A DNA stretch of 64,000 nucleotides from Callorhinus ursinus (GCF_003265705.1 NW_020312968.1:8711333-8775332), one strand, 5' to 3'. Numbered from the stretch's first letter, positions 32,225 through 45,875 are shown. Notes: a model not told the origin generated them from the letters alone. Numbers and translations are program-made.

Positions 32225-33500
32225 TGATGGAGAGTCATTTTCATTTGACCCATTTTATTGAGCACCTATTAATGCCAGGCATGGTTGTCACTGAGGGACA
32301 CAAAGCTGAAGAAAAACAGACAAGCTTTATGAATTCAGGGGGTCTATATGCCAGTGGATGGAAACACATAAATAAGTAAACAAATTTTCCATATAATTTC
32401 AGATAGTGATAAGCATGATGAAAATAGTCATATGACTTAGGTGTGGGGGAAAGGCGACTTTAGACTGAGTCTCCTTGAGGGTCCTTAAACATTTGAGCTG
32501 GGACCTGGATGACATGGAGGAGCAAGGCCTGCAAAGGTGGAGGAATGAGGAGAGCCAGTGGGACGAGTTCAGCAGAATGTGACCAGGACTTTGGAGGAAC
32601 CCAAGGAAGGTGGGGTGGCTGGAATATAAACAGAAGGAAAGGCATGGGAACTTGGGGTGCTTGGCAGGGGCCAGATTATGTGGGGGGGGGTCTTGTACTT
32701 CAGGTTATTTTATGGTGTTTGATTTTGATTCTAAAGGCAAAGGAATCTTTGGGAAGGTTTAAAGCAGAAGAATGCTATATTCAGCTATGTATTTCAGCAA
32801 GCTTTTTCTGGTGCTGGGTGGAAAATGGATTTTAGGGAGGCAAGAATGGAGCTGGGAGACTAGCAAGGAGACTGTTGTATTTGTCCCGGCAGGAGGTGAT
32901 GGTCATTTGGACCAAGTTGTTAGCAGTGGAGGTGGGAAGAGGCAAACAATTCCAAAAAAATACATCGGAGGCAGAGTCATTTGGACTTAGTAATGTTAGG
33001 GGTCAGGGGTAAAGGATAGAAAGATCCAGTAATGGCCCTCAGCTTGTGGCCTGAGCAACAAGCAGGTCACTGTTAATGCAGTTTGATCAGATGGAGGAAA
33101 AGAGGGGGTCAGCATGAGGGAAAAGTCGCGGACTCACGTTTGGACATGTCAGGGTTGATGTGTGCATCAGACGTCGCACAGAAATGTCAAGAGAATGATG
33201 GCATATATTAGTTTAGGGCTCAAAAAGGTGATCTGGACTGGAGATGTGGAAGTCAGTCATATTCGATGGTAACCGAAGCCACAGCGGATGAAATCACCGG
33301 TGGTAGAGCATGGACGGGAAGGGGAGGGTTAGCGCCTAGCGGGGAGGGGCAGAGGGGGAGAGGTAAGAAGGAGGGAGGAGGGGGAAGACAGAAAGACAAC
33401 AACACCCAGACAGACAAAATCTGGAAAAGGGCAGGGTCACAGAGTAAGGGGCAGAGAGGGAGGGCAGAGTAATCAGTTGTGTTGAATGTCACGGGGAGGG
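32225..33500. repeat. Ancient mammalian interspersed repeat (family not named; L2-like start)
   Basis: Starts with CATTTTATTGAGCACCTATT and GCCAGGCATGGTTGTCACTG, the reverse of an L2-like 3' end. It continues in the order of a long common mammalian repeat: 'ttgagctgggacctggatga', 'ggccagattatgtggggg', 'tttgattttgattctaaag', 'aggaggtgatggtcatttgg', then 'gttagcagtggaggtgggaa'. I recognise the order of these landmarks from other mammalian DNA but cannot assign the family name with confidence. Confidence 0.45.
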
Positions 33501-33949
33501 TGTAGTAAGACTAGTGGTAGCCAAAAGGGAAGTGTTCGTTGTGTTTAGGAATCCGAAGTTATTGGTGGCTTATTAGAGCCGTTACATGCGAATGGTGAAG
33601 ATAGACATCTGGTTGGGTAGGGGGACGAATAAGCGGGAAGCGAAAGACATAAAGGGGAAGTATAGTCAAGTCTTGCACAGTTTGTAGAAAGTGAAAACAA
33701 ACAAGGCAGCCTGGATCAATGCACGGCAAAAGAAGGGAGATGCAAGAAACGGACAAAATAAAAATAGAATCCACACGTCACCTAAACGTCCTTATTTAAA
33801 GTTAGATTTTCAGTTTGGATCAAAAGATGAAGTCCTGTTTATGTGTGCACCTGTGCGTGTGTGTGTGCGCGCGCCTGCACATGCATTTCACTAGAGGCTC
33901 GCCTAAAAATGAAACGACATTGGTTAAACAGAGTGATTGGTAAAGACAA

Positions 33950-35890
33950 ACAAGGCAAAGGGTCCACAAAACAATTCAAGAGTAGTCATAATGACATCAG
34001 GTAAGAATAGAATTTAAGGACAAAATTACTTTGTGTGGTGCATTCTTTATTGAAGATGTAACAGTGCCTAGTAACAGTCCATCAAAATATGCAAAGCAAA
34101 AAATGCAAAAAAACAGCAGGAGGATTTCATGAAAATCACTGTTTTACCCAAGGAAGAGAAAAAGTATTTTTATTATATGCATATTCTTTTCGAATGTCCA
34201 TGGAACTTGGACAAAAATATAGGAGATAATAAGACTATAAGTCACACATTGTAGACCACATTTTCTGACTGCCAGGCAATAAAGTGAGCAATTCATAGCA
34301 AAAGGATAATTTTTTTTAAATAGTGGAAATTAAAATACTGTCAAATAATTCATAGATCAAAAAGAAAATACAAATTATAATCACAGTTTAAGACAATAAA
34401 AATAGGGAAAATTATATATTCAAAAAAACCCCAAAACGCTACCTCAAGTAAAACTTAGAGCCTTATATGCTTAACATGGATATCCTTATATCCATGAACA
34501 AAATAAAAATAAACCAATCAATTCAGAAGCCAAAAAGTGAAAAAAAAATATCTAGGAAAAGCATGAGGAAAGTATAAAATTAAAATGGGATTGATATTTA
34601 ACCCAAGAGGTGGATCTTTGAAAGGACCAATAAAATAGACACTTTTGACAAAGCCAAACAAGAAAAAATCTGAATGCCTATTATGAATGAAAAGAGAAAT
34701 TAGCTATAGGTATAATACGTTAATATTTTTGGACATTTTGATTAAATGGCTCTTATAGTAAAAGAAGGTTTGCCTGTTTTTTTTTTTTTAAGATGTTATT
34801 TTTAGGTAATCTCTACACCCAATGTGGGGCTCAACCCTGAGATCAAGAGTCACAATGCTCTATGGACTGAGCCAGCCAGGCACCCCAAAGACAGTTTAAT
34901 GGGTGGTACAATTATACGGACCAAAAACTATAAAGGAAGTTGACAAATGTCCGAGAATTTTAGCACCTGGAAAATCTTATAAGCAGAATCTTTCAAACCT
35001 TTAAGGAACCAATATCTCCTTTAAGATTTTGCACTGTTAGAACATAGAGCATAGAAAATGATGACAAACATTGCAGTTCACTATATGAAGCTAATTTACC
35101 TCTTACTTGCAAGAACAGTTGAGAGTATTTTGTAAAAGAAAAGTGATGTAGGGGAATTTGGCCTACCATGTATTACAGCTGGTTTTGAAGACACACAAGG
35201 ATTTAATATATTTTAAAGAGTGGCATTCCAAATCAACAGGGAAAACATGAATTATCCATTTTGCTTAGCCAAATGATTATCTGGAAAAAAATTAAGATAC
35301 AGTATTACTATATACCAAAGTAAATCCTATATCAATTAAGGATTTAAATAAAATGACTAAAGCCCCTAAAGAAAATATAGGTAAAGATTCATGAATCATG
35401 ATCAGGGAAGAACTCAAATGCGTAAATCTAAAGGCAGAAACTAATAATAGAAAAATGAATAGATTTGACTACTTAATGGTATGAAACTATTATAAATGAA
35501 AAATTAGCCTAAACAAAATCAAAAGGTGTGGATATGGAAAAATGCACTTCAAAAGGGTTAGCATCTTTAACATGTAACTTTGTACAAGTCAGTATGAAGA
35601 AATGAACACATTTAGAAAAATCTAACAAGTGACGTGAATTGATAGTTTACAAAATGATAGTCAATGAACATTTTTAAAATGTTAATGCCTTTGATCAAAA
35701 TACAATATAAAATAGTGAGGTACAGTTATTTGCCTATGCAAGTGGTGAAATTTTTTTAAAAGCACCCATTCTGTCAAGAATTGAGGGAGATGGGCATATT
35801 GCTAGTGGGAATTCAGATTGGCATATGTCTTCCGAGAGCTAATAGGATTCAAAACTACAAAAACGTTCACAAGGCTTTAAGAAGAGATTT
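33950..35890 (+). mobile_element. Old L1 fragment, plus strand
   Basis: A-rich, low-GC + strand with the landmark order of a decayed L1M ORF2 (for example AAGAGGTGGATCTTTGAAAG, GACAAAGCCAAACAAGAAAA, CTAGTGGGAATTCAGATTGG). No long frame survives. A short CanSINE interrupts it at 34777-34886. Ends approximate. Confidence 0.7.
34777..34886 (-). mobile_element. CanSINE, short form (reverse)
   Basis: Poly-T, then AATCTCTACACCCAATGTGG, CCCTGAGATCAAGAGTCACA and the reverse head GAGCCAGCCAGGCACCCC. It lies within the plus-strand L1 relic. Confidence 0.9.
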
Positions 35891-36143
35891 GGGGAAGAGA
35901 GGTGGATACAAGGCATCTACACCTCTAATACTGTCCCTGCCCCTCTTCACTCCGGCAACTCTGGTTCCCATCTCTTAACCTGTACTCCTTGAACAGCCTC
36001 CTAACCAACCTAGTGTCTTCATTTTCCTCTCGAAATTCCACCTTCCACTTTGCAGTGTCACGATCCCAACTGTAAATATGTCCATATCCTTCCTTTTGTA
36101 AGGACCTCCTGTGTCGCCATCAGCAACGGGATTAAGGTCAGTC

Positions 36144-36332
36144 GTCTTTGTTTTTTCAGAGAGAGAGCACAGGAGAGGGGGTCGGGAAGGGGCAGACGGG
36201 GAGAGAGAATATTAAGCAGGCTACATACCCAGCGTGCAGCCAACATGGGGCTCCATCTCAACACCCTGAGGTCATGACCTGAGCCGAAATCGAGAGTCAG
36301 ATGCTCAACCAACTCAGCCACCCAGCGCCCCG
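36144..36332 (-). mobile_element. CanSINE (reverse) with 9-bp target duplication
   Basis: AGAGAGAGCACAGGAGAGGG body, GGTCATGACCTGAGCCGAAA B-box side and reverse head GCCACCCAGCGCCCC. The flanks AGGTCAGTC (36135-36143 and 36333-36341) are identical, marking the target-site duplication. Confidence 0.95.
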
Positions 36333-36869
36333 AGGTCAGTCTTTCTTAATGTGGCCTGCAAGGTTCTCCATGTTCTGATCCTTGTCCACTTCTCTAAACA
36401 TGTCATTTCCCGCCCACCCCCAATTTGCTGCCCATTCATTATACCCATCTGCTCATAATTTTTACAGCTATGTTACTTCCGTTCCTATTCTTTCAATTAT
36501 AGAGCCAGCTGCCCTCTCTTCCCCCATCACTCCCTCTAATTCTTTGCAGTGAAAGCTGTACCGTCCCCCGGAAGCTTTCTGTGACTTTCTGGGCTGGGTT
36601 AGGTTCGCCTCCACTTCGTCCCATAAACACTGACCTGGTTACTCCACACTGTGTGCGTGAGGTTCATTTGTGTTATTGTAAGTAGTGGCAGTTTGTTCAT
36701 GCTCATTTGTGTATTCAATTATAGAAATATACTGTTATTGTTGTTAAAGAATTTCTCCAGATTTGGGCTACTGTGAGTCGTGTTTCTCTTAGCCTCCTGT
36801 GCATGCGTTTTGGAGAACATTATGTATGCATTTCTCTTGGGTATGTATCTGGGACTGGAACTCAGTCAT

Positions 36870-37412
36870 AGAAGGAGGCAGGCAGAATACCAAACGTGCC
36901 ACCCCGCCCCCCGCCAGATTCCATGCCCTAATGACAGGGATATTATCCAGGTGGGTTTTAGGATAGAGAGATAGCCAGGTGGGCCTAATCACACCAGCCA
37001 CTTTAAATGCAGAGTTCCTCTGCAGCTAGGAGCAGAAGAGAGCGTCAGAGAGGTTTGAGGCATAAGGGATCCTTGCTGCATCGTTGCTGACTTGATGATC
37101 CGGGGGTCTGCTACAAGGACTGCAGGGTGGTCTCTAGGAGCTGAAGGCGGTTCTCAACTGGCCATCAGCAAGGAAACGGGACCTCAAGGACCTGAATTTT
37201 GCCAACAACCTGAAGGAGCTAGAATGTGGACTTCTCCCCAAGGACGCCAGCTAAAGACTCAGTCCTCCCAACACCTCGATTTCAGCCTTGTGCGGGAGCA
37301 GATAACCCAGCCACCCTGTGTCAGACGGATCTACAGAACTGTGAGTTCACAACGGTTTTGTTTTAAGCCACTGAGTTTGTGGTAATTGGTTATACAGCAC
37401 TAGAAAACCAAT
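36870..37412 (+). mobile_element. Solo LTR of ERVL-MaLR (MLT1-like) type
   Basis: The landmarks 'attccatgccctaatgacag', 'gtgggcctaatcacaccag', 'cagcaaggaaacgggacctc', 'gatttcagccttgtg', 'acagaactgtgagttcac' and a terminal 'ttttaagccactgagtttgtggtaatt'-type end follow the order of mammalian MaLR LTRs. No internal retroviral sequence is beside it. The exact subfamily is uncertain. Confidence 0.6.
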
Positions 37413-37619
37413 ACGCCAAGTGTGCTGACAGTTTTGCAAACTACCAATTTGTATTTTCACCAGGAGTATATGAGAGTTTCAGTTGCTTTTTCATGTTGGT
37501 CTTAGTGTAGACACGGAATATTAAGCATCTAGTAGAGACTTGCCTGATTCAGTGTCTCGGTATTAATTATTAACGAAGTAAAGTTAAGAGGGAAATGTAG
37601 CATTCAAGTTCTTACGTGA

Positions 37620-38320
37620 ACCAAAGGAAATTTTAATTACAATACCCATTTCTGAAAAAAGAAAACTATAACGTTCACATCCTTGACAAAGCAACTGCAT
37701 GTCCAAGGAATTACTATGAATATGTGCAGAGATTTAGTTGCAGAACAGGACATGGTGGTATTGTTTATAATAGTTCATAATGGATCATTTAAATAAAAGA
37801 ATAGTAGGCACTATTACAAATGATGTAGAACAGCTTTTGACCGAGGATATTCTGTAGAATATCAATTTTCCAAATGTTACGTTCCAGAAGGATCCCGTGA
37901 TTATGTAAGTTTGAGATTCTCTGTCAACGTGAACAGGTTTCTCCACTGAAGCTCTTTGTAAACCTCGATCTGGTCTGATAGGTATCGTTAACACCTGGGG
38001 CACCAACACAGCTAAGATTTGCACGAGCCTTTTTGATTATGATCTGCTTTGTTGGGGTGGGCATCTTGTAGATTTGCCTTTGGGAAATGACATAGAAACA
38101 TGTCTGCGATACGTTTGGCACAAAAAGCCGTGTGAATAGTGTAGTCCCCACTTCAAAACCTGTAGATAAAAAGCCAGAAAAACTTAAAGGATATTACCCA
38201 AAAATGTGAACTGTGATTATTTGGATGGACAATTTTTAATTCATAGTCCTTATTTGTTCTTCTCAAGTGTCTACACAGGGATTATGTATTTGTCAAAAGG
38301 GGAAAAAAAGAAATGCCAGA
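37620..38320 (+). mobile_element. L1 3' fragment, plus strand
   Basis: The order 'ttgacaaagcaactgcatgt', 'ggacatggtggtattgttta', 'aatgatgtagaacagctttt', 'tttggatggacaatttttaa' is that of an old L1 3' end. It may be the continuation of the 33950-35890 element, split by later insertions. Confidence 0.5.
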
Positions 38321-38329
38321 AGTCCATAT

Positions 38330-40330
38330 AAACACTGTCTCTTGGAACAGCAGTGGTAAAGCTGTAGCTCTTGTCTGGGGGGTGACTTGCTGTATGGTCT
38401 GGCCCTAATTCAGTTTTTAGCGGTTCGCTTCAGGACTGCTGGCCCCAGCACCACGGCCCCATCTGGGGTCACACTGTCCAGTCAATTTGGGTTGATGGGG
38501 GGGGTGGTCTCTGGGGCTGCTAGTAGCAGAACCGTGAATGCTCACTCTCTGATCCATGCTCCAGCCCAGGCCAGCTCTGTTTCCTGAAGCCCCAAAGCTC
38601 CTGCTTCCTGAGGGGTTTTGTTTGTTTGTTTGTATTTCCCGTCTTCTCAGGGCAGCTCTTCTCCCATCTTCCCCATCAGCTCCACTCCTCCCTGGAAAAC
38701 TACAGGTTTTCTGAAGACGGACCCAGGTTCAAATCCTCCCTGGGAACCAGGTCTAGGCAAAGCAGTTCATTTCTCTGAGTCTCTTTCCCTCTCTAGGAAA
38801 AGTGTACGTGTTTAAGTAACCTCTCCTAGTGTTGTTCGGATAAAATCAGGAAGGCTTAATGATTGCACCTGTCACCGTGCTAGGTTTTCAACAAATACTT
38901 ATTCCTTCCATCCCCCACTCCTGGAGTTAATAGAGCCTTCAGTTAAAAGGAATTACAACCCCATTTTTGAAATGCCCATCCCTATTAAGTCCCAGTGAAT
39001 GTGATAGATTCGGGCTTTGCCAGCCTGGCGCGGCTAAGGCGGCATGTTTCTTTCTAGGTTCTCAGCCTGTCGGTTAGGAGCTACCAGGTAAGTGGTTTAG
39101 ACAAGATTTTAGGGTAACCTTTTAGGTTAAATATCTATTTTAAAATACTTAGTATTTTAGATTTGTGTTTGTCATACATTCTAATAGGTATTTGATCAGC
39201 AATGCCTTCCTTTGTCATTGGCTTCCTTTGTTATTTATAAACAAACTTCTGAGAAGATGCTACTTCAAAGGGATCCTGTAATCCCTTCATAATGGGAGGA
39301 TTCCTGTGTAGCGTGGTCACTTTGACCTTCTCATTTCTGTGTAGGTGAGATGTTCGGATACTAATGGTAAATACTGTTTTCTCCTGCAAAAGGCAGTCCC
39401 CTCAACAGGGACAGTCGTGTCTTGGGTAGAGCTTCTGCAGAAATATCCCCCCCCACCCCCCCGCCACCTCCTTGCCTTTGGGATAATGGGTGTTTTGGTG
39501 GAGATGCTCAGTATGCAACAAGAACTGGCAGGGTTAAATTATGGCTCCACTGAGCATAAAAAAATGGAGGGTGAATCTAGCCCATCATCCATTCTGTTAC
39601 AGTTTTTCTATACAAGTAAAAAATCTTTATTAAGTGAAACTAACACTAAACAAAGTTGTACACAGGAGAGCAGGATTTAAAGGGCCACAGCCCTTAGGAT
39701 GATGATACACACGCCAGACCAAACTCGGTTTTGCTTATTCTAAAAGACACCTTTGTGGTGGTCTCAGGCAGAAACAATACACCCCCTGGAGACTCCTAGC
39801 ATGCAGGTTTTCTTCCAATACTAGCTCCAAACAACCATATTTACCCAAGGAAGTATGCTTGCTTTCTGTTAATCCTAGGAAAAAACCTTAGGATCCTATA
39901 CCTTCTTTGCATTTTTAAGCTGTGAACCATCAAATGTTTGCAGATTTATCCATTTTCCTCAAGCAGCAGGATACCAGCCCTATTATAATACCTCCCCACT
40001 CAGTCCCTTCAAAGGTTTCTGTGCCTTGTCTCTGTTGGAGTTTTCCCCTAGGTCTTCTGGCAGATTTTAGATCCCTGCCTAGGTCAGCCTCTTTATTCGT
40101 CTGCGCATTGAAATACACAATAATTATATACACATTTGACAAACCAAGACAACTCAAACCAGACAGGGGTCTCCCATAGAGGAAGTGCTAAGTTGTCTAT
40201 AGCTTTTCTAAACTCTTACTATGTTCTAGGATGTGTTCATTATATAATTTCATCATATTGTGTTTATGCTAGCCAAGATTCCGGCTAACTCCCCCCCCAC
40301 CTTTTTTTTCTGAGACTAATGATTAACTGG
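38330..40330. other. Intergenic stretch, no gene seen
   Basis: Largely unique sequence with a short GTTT run near 38621 and a C-rich run at 39446-39464. I see no coding exon, structural RNA or clear transposon. Confidence 0.6.
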
Positions 40331-41997
40331 ATTCTTTTCAGGGTTATTTATTTCAGTTGAACAGTAGTTGACATTTCATGCTGTTCAGTTGTACAAATAG
40401 TGATTGGACATCTGTATACATTTCAAAACGCTCACTGCGATGTGTAGTTACCATCGATTACCATATAGTTACTACAATATTATTGACTATATTCTTCCGC
40501 TATACTTTACATCTCCACGACTTTATTTTATAACTGGAAATTTCCACCTCTAAATCCCCTTCATCTACTTGGCCCATTCTCCCACCACCATCCCCTCCGG
40601 CAACCTCCAATTTGTTCTCTGTATTTACGAGTCTGTTTATTTTTTGTTGTGTTCATTTATTTCTTAGATTCCATATATAAGTGAACGCCTATGGTGTTTG
40701 TATTTATCTTGTTTATTTCACTTAGCCTAATATCCTCTATGTCCATCTATGTGGTCAAAAATAGCAAGATTTCATTCTTTTTTCTTGATGAGTAGTACTA
40801 CATTGTATATGTATACCCATCTTCTTTATCCATTCATCAGTCACTGGACACTTAGGCTGTTTTCCTTGACCGTTGTAAATAATGCTGCCATAAACATAGG
40901 GGTGCACATATGTTTTCTGAATTAGTCTGTTTTCGTCTACTTTGAGTAACCAGAATTGGAGTTGCTGGATCATATGGTATTTCTATTTTTAATTTTTTGA
41001 GAAAACATCCTACTGTTTTCCATACTGGCTGCACCAGTTGACATTCTCACTGTGCATGAGGGTCCCTTTTTGCCCACATCATCACCAACGCTTGTTACGT
41101 CTTGTCTTTTTGACTTTGGCCATTCTGATAGATGTGAAGTGATATCTCATTGTGGTTTTGACTTGGATTTCCCTGATGGTCAGTGATGTTGAGCATCTTT
41201 TCATTCGTCTTGTGGCCATCTTGTATGTCTTCTCTGAGAACATATTTTCTTTTCAGGTCCTTGGCCCATTTTTAATCAAATTGTAGTGATTTGAGTTGTA
41301 GGAGTTCTTTATATATTTTGGATATTAACCCTTACCAGGTATATCATTGGCAAATACCTTCTCCCTTTCAGACGCTATCTTTTTATGTTGATGGTTTCCT
41401 TCACTGTGCAAAAGCTTTTTAGTTTGATGTAGTCCCAGTTATTTTTGCTTTTGTTGCTCTTGTTTGTGGAGGCAGATTAATAGATATATTGCTAAGACTA
41501 TTGTCTAAGAGTTTACTGCCTATGTTTTCTTTTAGGAGTTGTATGGTTGCAGGTCTTAGATTTAGGTCTTTAATCCATTTTGAATTTATTTTTGTGTATG
41601 GTCCAGATTCTTTGGCATGCAGCTGTCCAGTTATCTCGGCACCATTTATTGAAAAGACGGCCTTTTCCCCATTGTATATTCTTGCCTCTATTTGTTGTTA
41701 ATTAATCATATAAGCATGGGTTTATTTCTGGGCTTACAATTCTGTTCCATTGGTCTGTGTTGCCTGTTTTTGTGCCAGTACCATACTGTTTTGATTACCA
41801 CAGTTTTGTAGTTATAGTTTGAAATCTGGGTGTGTGATGGCTTCCTCTTTGTTATTCTTATGATTACTTTGGCTAATTGAAGTTTTATGTGATCCCATAC
41901 AAATTTTAGGATTATTCTAGTTCTGTGAAAAACGCTATTGGTGTTTCAATAGAGGTTGCATTGAATCTGTAGATTGCTTTGAGTAAGATGCATTTTT

Positions 41998-42166
41998 TTA
42001 AAAAGATTATTTATTTGTTTAAAAAGAACAAGATAGAGAAAGAGAAACACTAAGGGAGAGTGAGGGGGAGAAGCAGACTCCCAATGAAGGGCTCTATCCC
42101 AGGACCCTGCAATCGTGACCTGAGCTGAAGACAGACGCTTAAACGACTGAGTCACCCAGGTGCCCC
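41998..42166 (-). mobile_element. CanSINE (reverse) within the L1
   Basis: A tail at left, GAGGGGGAGAAGCAGACTCC body and reverse head GAGTCACCCAGGTGCCCC. It is flanked by imperfect copies of AAGATG(G)CATTTT (41985 and 42167). Confidence 0.95.
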
Positions 42167-43443
42167 AAGATGGACATTTTAATAATATCCTTCCAATCCA
42201 CAAGCATGGGCTATCTTTCTGTTTATGTGTTTAATTTCTTTCATTGTCTTAGAGTTTTCAGAGTACAAGTCTTTCACTTCCTTGGTTAAATTTATTCCTA
42301 GGTATTTTATTCTTTTTGATGCAATTATAAATGGAATTGTTTTCTTAATTTCCCTTTGATTATTAGTGTATAGAAATGCAACACATTTCTTTGTATGTTA
42401 ATTTTGTATTCTACAAGTTTACTGAATTCCTTTATTCTAATAGGTTTGTTTTGTTTTTTGCTTGCTTTTTTGTGGGGTCTTTAGGGTTTTCTATGTATAG
42501 TATCATGTTAAATGCAAATAGTGACAGTTTTACTTCTTCCTTAATGGTTTGGATGCTTTTTATTTCTTTTTGTTGACTGATTGCTGTAACTAGGACTTCC
42601 AGCACTATGTTGAATAAAAGTGATGAGAGTGAACATCCTTGTTTTGTTCCTGATCTTAGAGGAAAAGCTTTGTTTTTCACCATTGAGTATGATGTCAGGT
42701 ATGGGTTTGTTACGTGTGGCCTTTTAGAATGTTGAGGTATGTTTCCTCTATACCCACTTTGTTGAGAAATTTGTTTTTTGTTTTTAATCATAAATGCTCA
42801 ATTTTGTCAAAGATTTTTTTTGGGAAGCTACTGAGATGATTGTATGATTTTTAGTCTTCATTTTGTGAATATGATGTATCACATTGATTGACGACTACTG
42901 AAACATCCATGCATCCCTGAAATAAATCCCACTGGGTTGTGGTGAATGAATCGGAGTGTACTGTTGAATTTGGTTTGCTATTTTGTTGAGGATTTTTGTA
43001 TCTGTGTTCATCAGGGATGTTGGTGTGGAACTTTCTTTTTTTGTAGTGCTTTTGTCTGGTTTTGGTATCGGGGTAACGAATTTGGAAGGGTTCCTTCCTC
43101 TTTTATTTATTTATTTTTTTTGAGTAGTTTGGGAAGACTGGATAATAACTCTTTAAATGGTTGGTAGAATCCAACTGTGAAGACTTCTGGTCTTTGGCTT
43201 TTGTTGGTTTTGGTTTTGATTTTTATTATGCATTCAGTTGCATTACTACTAATTGGTCTGTTCAGATTTTTCATTTCTTTCTGATTCAGTCTTGAAAGAT
43301 TGTATGTCTCTAGGAATTTATCCATTTCTTCTAGGTTGTCCAAGTTGTTGGTGTATAAATGTTCATAGTTTCCTGCAATCTTTTGTATTTGTTTGTACTT
43401 CTTAGGTTGTAACTTCTTTTATTTCTGATTTTTGAGTTCTCTT

Positions 43444-43446
<3 letters not shown>

Positions 43447-43491
<45 letters not shown>
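43447..43491 (+). repeat. (GT)n microsatellite
   Basis: Twenty-two or so GT units within the L1 ORF2 relic. Confidence 0.95.
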
Positions 43492-43494
<3 letters not shown>

Positions 43495-43943
43495 ATGCAT
43501 CTGACTAAAGTTTGGTCAATTTTGTTTATCTTTTCAAAGAACCAACTCTTAGTTCCATGGATTATTTCATTGTTTTTTAGTCTCCGTTTCATTTATTTCT
43601 GCTTTGATAGGGAACATTTCATTCTACTAATTTTGGGCTGCTGCTTTTTCTAGCTCCTTTATGTGTACAATCAGGTTGTTTATTTGAGATTTTTCTTGTT
43701 TGTTGAGGTAGGCCTAAATCGCTATAAACTTCCCTCTTTGAACTGTTTTTGCTCTGTTCCAAAGATTTTGGAACTTTGTGTTTCCATTTTTATTTGTCTT
43801 CAGGTGTATCTAATACTGCCTTTTTGATTTCTTCATTGACCCATTGGTTGTTTAGTAGCATGTTTAACTTCATGTGTTTGTACTTTTTCTAGTTTTGTTT
43901 TGTTTTTTTAGTTTTAGAGCATTGTGGTTAAAAAAGATACTCC

Positions 43944-44126
43944 GGGGCACCTGGGTGGCTTAGTCGTTAAGCGCCTGCCTTCGGCTCAGGTCATGATCCC
44001 AGGTCCTGGGATTGAGCCCCACGTCAGGCTCCCTGCTCTGCCGGAAGCCTGCTTCTCCCTCTCCCACTGCTGTGTTCCCTCTCTCACTGTCTCTCTCTCT
44101 GTCAAATAAAATCTTTAAAAATAAAT
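43944..44126 (+). mobile_element. CanSINE with ATACTCC target duplication
   Basis: Full-length copy from GGGGCACCTGGGTGGCTTAG to the AAATAAAATCTTTAAAAATA tail. ATACTCC is repeated at 43937-43943 and 44127-44133. Confidence 0.95.
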
Positions 44127-44160
44127 ATACTCCACATGATTTCCTTATCTTAAATTTTTT

Positions 44161-44327
44161 TTTTTTTTTTTAGATTTTATTAGAGAGACAGCACAAGTGG
44201 GGAGGAGAGGGAGAAGCAGGCTCCCCACAGAGCAGGGAGCCCAATGTGGGACTCGATCCCGGGACCCTGGGATGATGACCTGAGCCAAAGGCAGTCATTT
44301 AACCGACTGAGCCACCCAGACACCCCG
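44161..44327 (-). mobile_element. CanSINE (reverse) with 15-bp perfect target duplication
   Basis: TATCTTAAATTTTTT is repeated exactly at 44146-44160 and 44328-44342. Head reads GAGCCACCCAGACACCCC on the + strand. It lies only 34 bp from the oppositely oriented copy at 43944-44126. Confidence 0.95.
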
Positions 44328-44949
44328 TATCTTAAATTTTTTGAGACTTGTTTTGTGGCCTGACGTGTTAGCTGTTCTGGAGAACCCCATGTGCACTTGA
44401 AAAGGTGTATGGTGCTGTTTTCGGATGGAATGTTCTGTGTTTTCTGTTAAATCCATATGATCTAGTATGTCATTAACAGCCACCATTTCCTTGTTGATTT
44501 TCTGTCTGGATGATCTATGCATTGATGTAAATGATGTTGAACTCCCCTACTATTATTACCCTCATTTTCTCCCTTTATGTCTATTAATATTTCCTTTATA
44601 TATTTAGGTGTTCCTCTGTTGGGTGCAGAGATATTTGCAATTGTCGCATCCTCTTGTTGGACTGATCACTTTGTCGTTATGTAATACCCTTCTTTGCTTC
44701 TTGATACAGTCTTTGTTTTAAAGTCCTATCTTGTCTGATAAAAGTATTGATAGCCTTGCTCCCCCTCCCCCATTTTCATTCACATGGAATATCTTTTCCA
44801 TTCCTTCACTCTGAGTCTGGGTGTGTCTTTGGATCTGAAGTGAGTTTCTTAGAGCCAGCATATGGATGAGGCTTTTTAAATCCATTCAGCCAAGCTGTGC
44901 TTTCAGTTGAGTCCAATTACATTAAAGTAACATTGATAGATATGTACTT

Positions 44950-45210
44950 AATATCATTTAAAAAAATTTTTAATTTTATTATGTTAGTCACCATACAGTA
45001 CCTCATTAGTTTTTGATGTAGTGTTCCATGATTGTTTGCGTATAACACCCAGTGCTCCATGCAAAACGTGCCCTCTTTAATACCCATCACCAGGCTAACC
45101 CATCTTCCACCCCCTCCCCTCTAGGACCCTCAGTTTGTTTCTCAGAGTCCACAGTCTCTCATGGTTCATCTCCCCCTCTGAATCCCCCCCCTTCATTTTT
45201 CCCTTCCTAC
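44950..45210 (-). mobile_element. Carnivore L1 3' UTR fragment (reverse)
   Basis: ATTATGTTAGTCACCATACA, ATAACACCCAGTGCTCCATG and ACCCATCACCAGGCTAACCC are the reverse complement of the carnivore L1 3' UTR. It is nested in the older L1. A second L1 end, with its own T run, begins at about 45210. Confidence 0.75.
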
Positions 45211-45875
45211 TTTTTTTTTTTTTTTAAACATATAATGTATTTGTTTCAGAGGTACAGGTCTGTGATTCAACAGTCCTGCGCAATTCACAGCGCTCACCAT
45301 AGCACATACCCTCCCCAATGTCTATCACCCAGCCACCCCATCCCTCCCACCCCCACCACTCCAGCCACCCTCAGTTTGTTTCCTGAGATTAAGACTTCCT
45401 CATATCAGTGAGATCATATGATACATGTCTTTCTCTGATTGACTTATTTCACTTAGCATAGTACCCTCTAGTTCCATCCATTTTGTTGCAAATGGCAAGA
45501 TTTCATTCCCTTTGATGGCTGCATAATATTCCATTGTATATACCATATCTTTATCCATTCATCTGTTGATGGACATCTTGGCTCTTTCCATAGTTTTGCT
45601 ATTGTGGACATTGCTGTTATAAACATTGGGGTGCACATACCCCTTCAGTTCTCTACATTTGCACCACTGGGTATTTACCCCAAAGATACAATTGCTGGGT
45701 CGTACGGTAGCTCTATTTTCAACTTTTTGAGGAACCTCCATACTGTTTTCCAGAGTGGCGGCACCAGCTTGCATTCCCACCAACAGTGTAGGAGGGTTCC
45801 CCTTTCTCTGTGTCCTCGCCAACATCTGTCGTTTCCTGACTTGTTAATTTTAGCCAACTTAATGCCATTTTATTA
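45210..45875 (-). mobile_element. Second L1 3' fragment (reverse) with ORF2 C-terminus
   Basis: Poly-T at 45210-45224 (the A tail), a 3' UTR (GTCTGTGATTCAACAGTCCT; CTCACCATAGCACATACCCT), then on the minus strand the ORF2 C-terminal part ([20 protein letters not shown]) between 45857 and 45675. Truncated at the 5' side. It has inserted into, or beside, the preceding L1 3' end. Confidence 0.8.
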
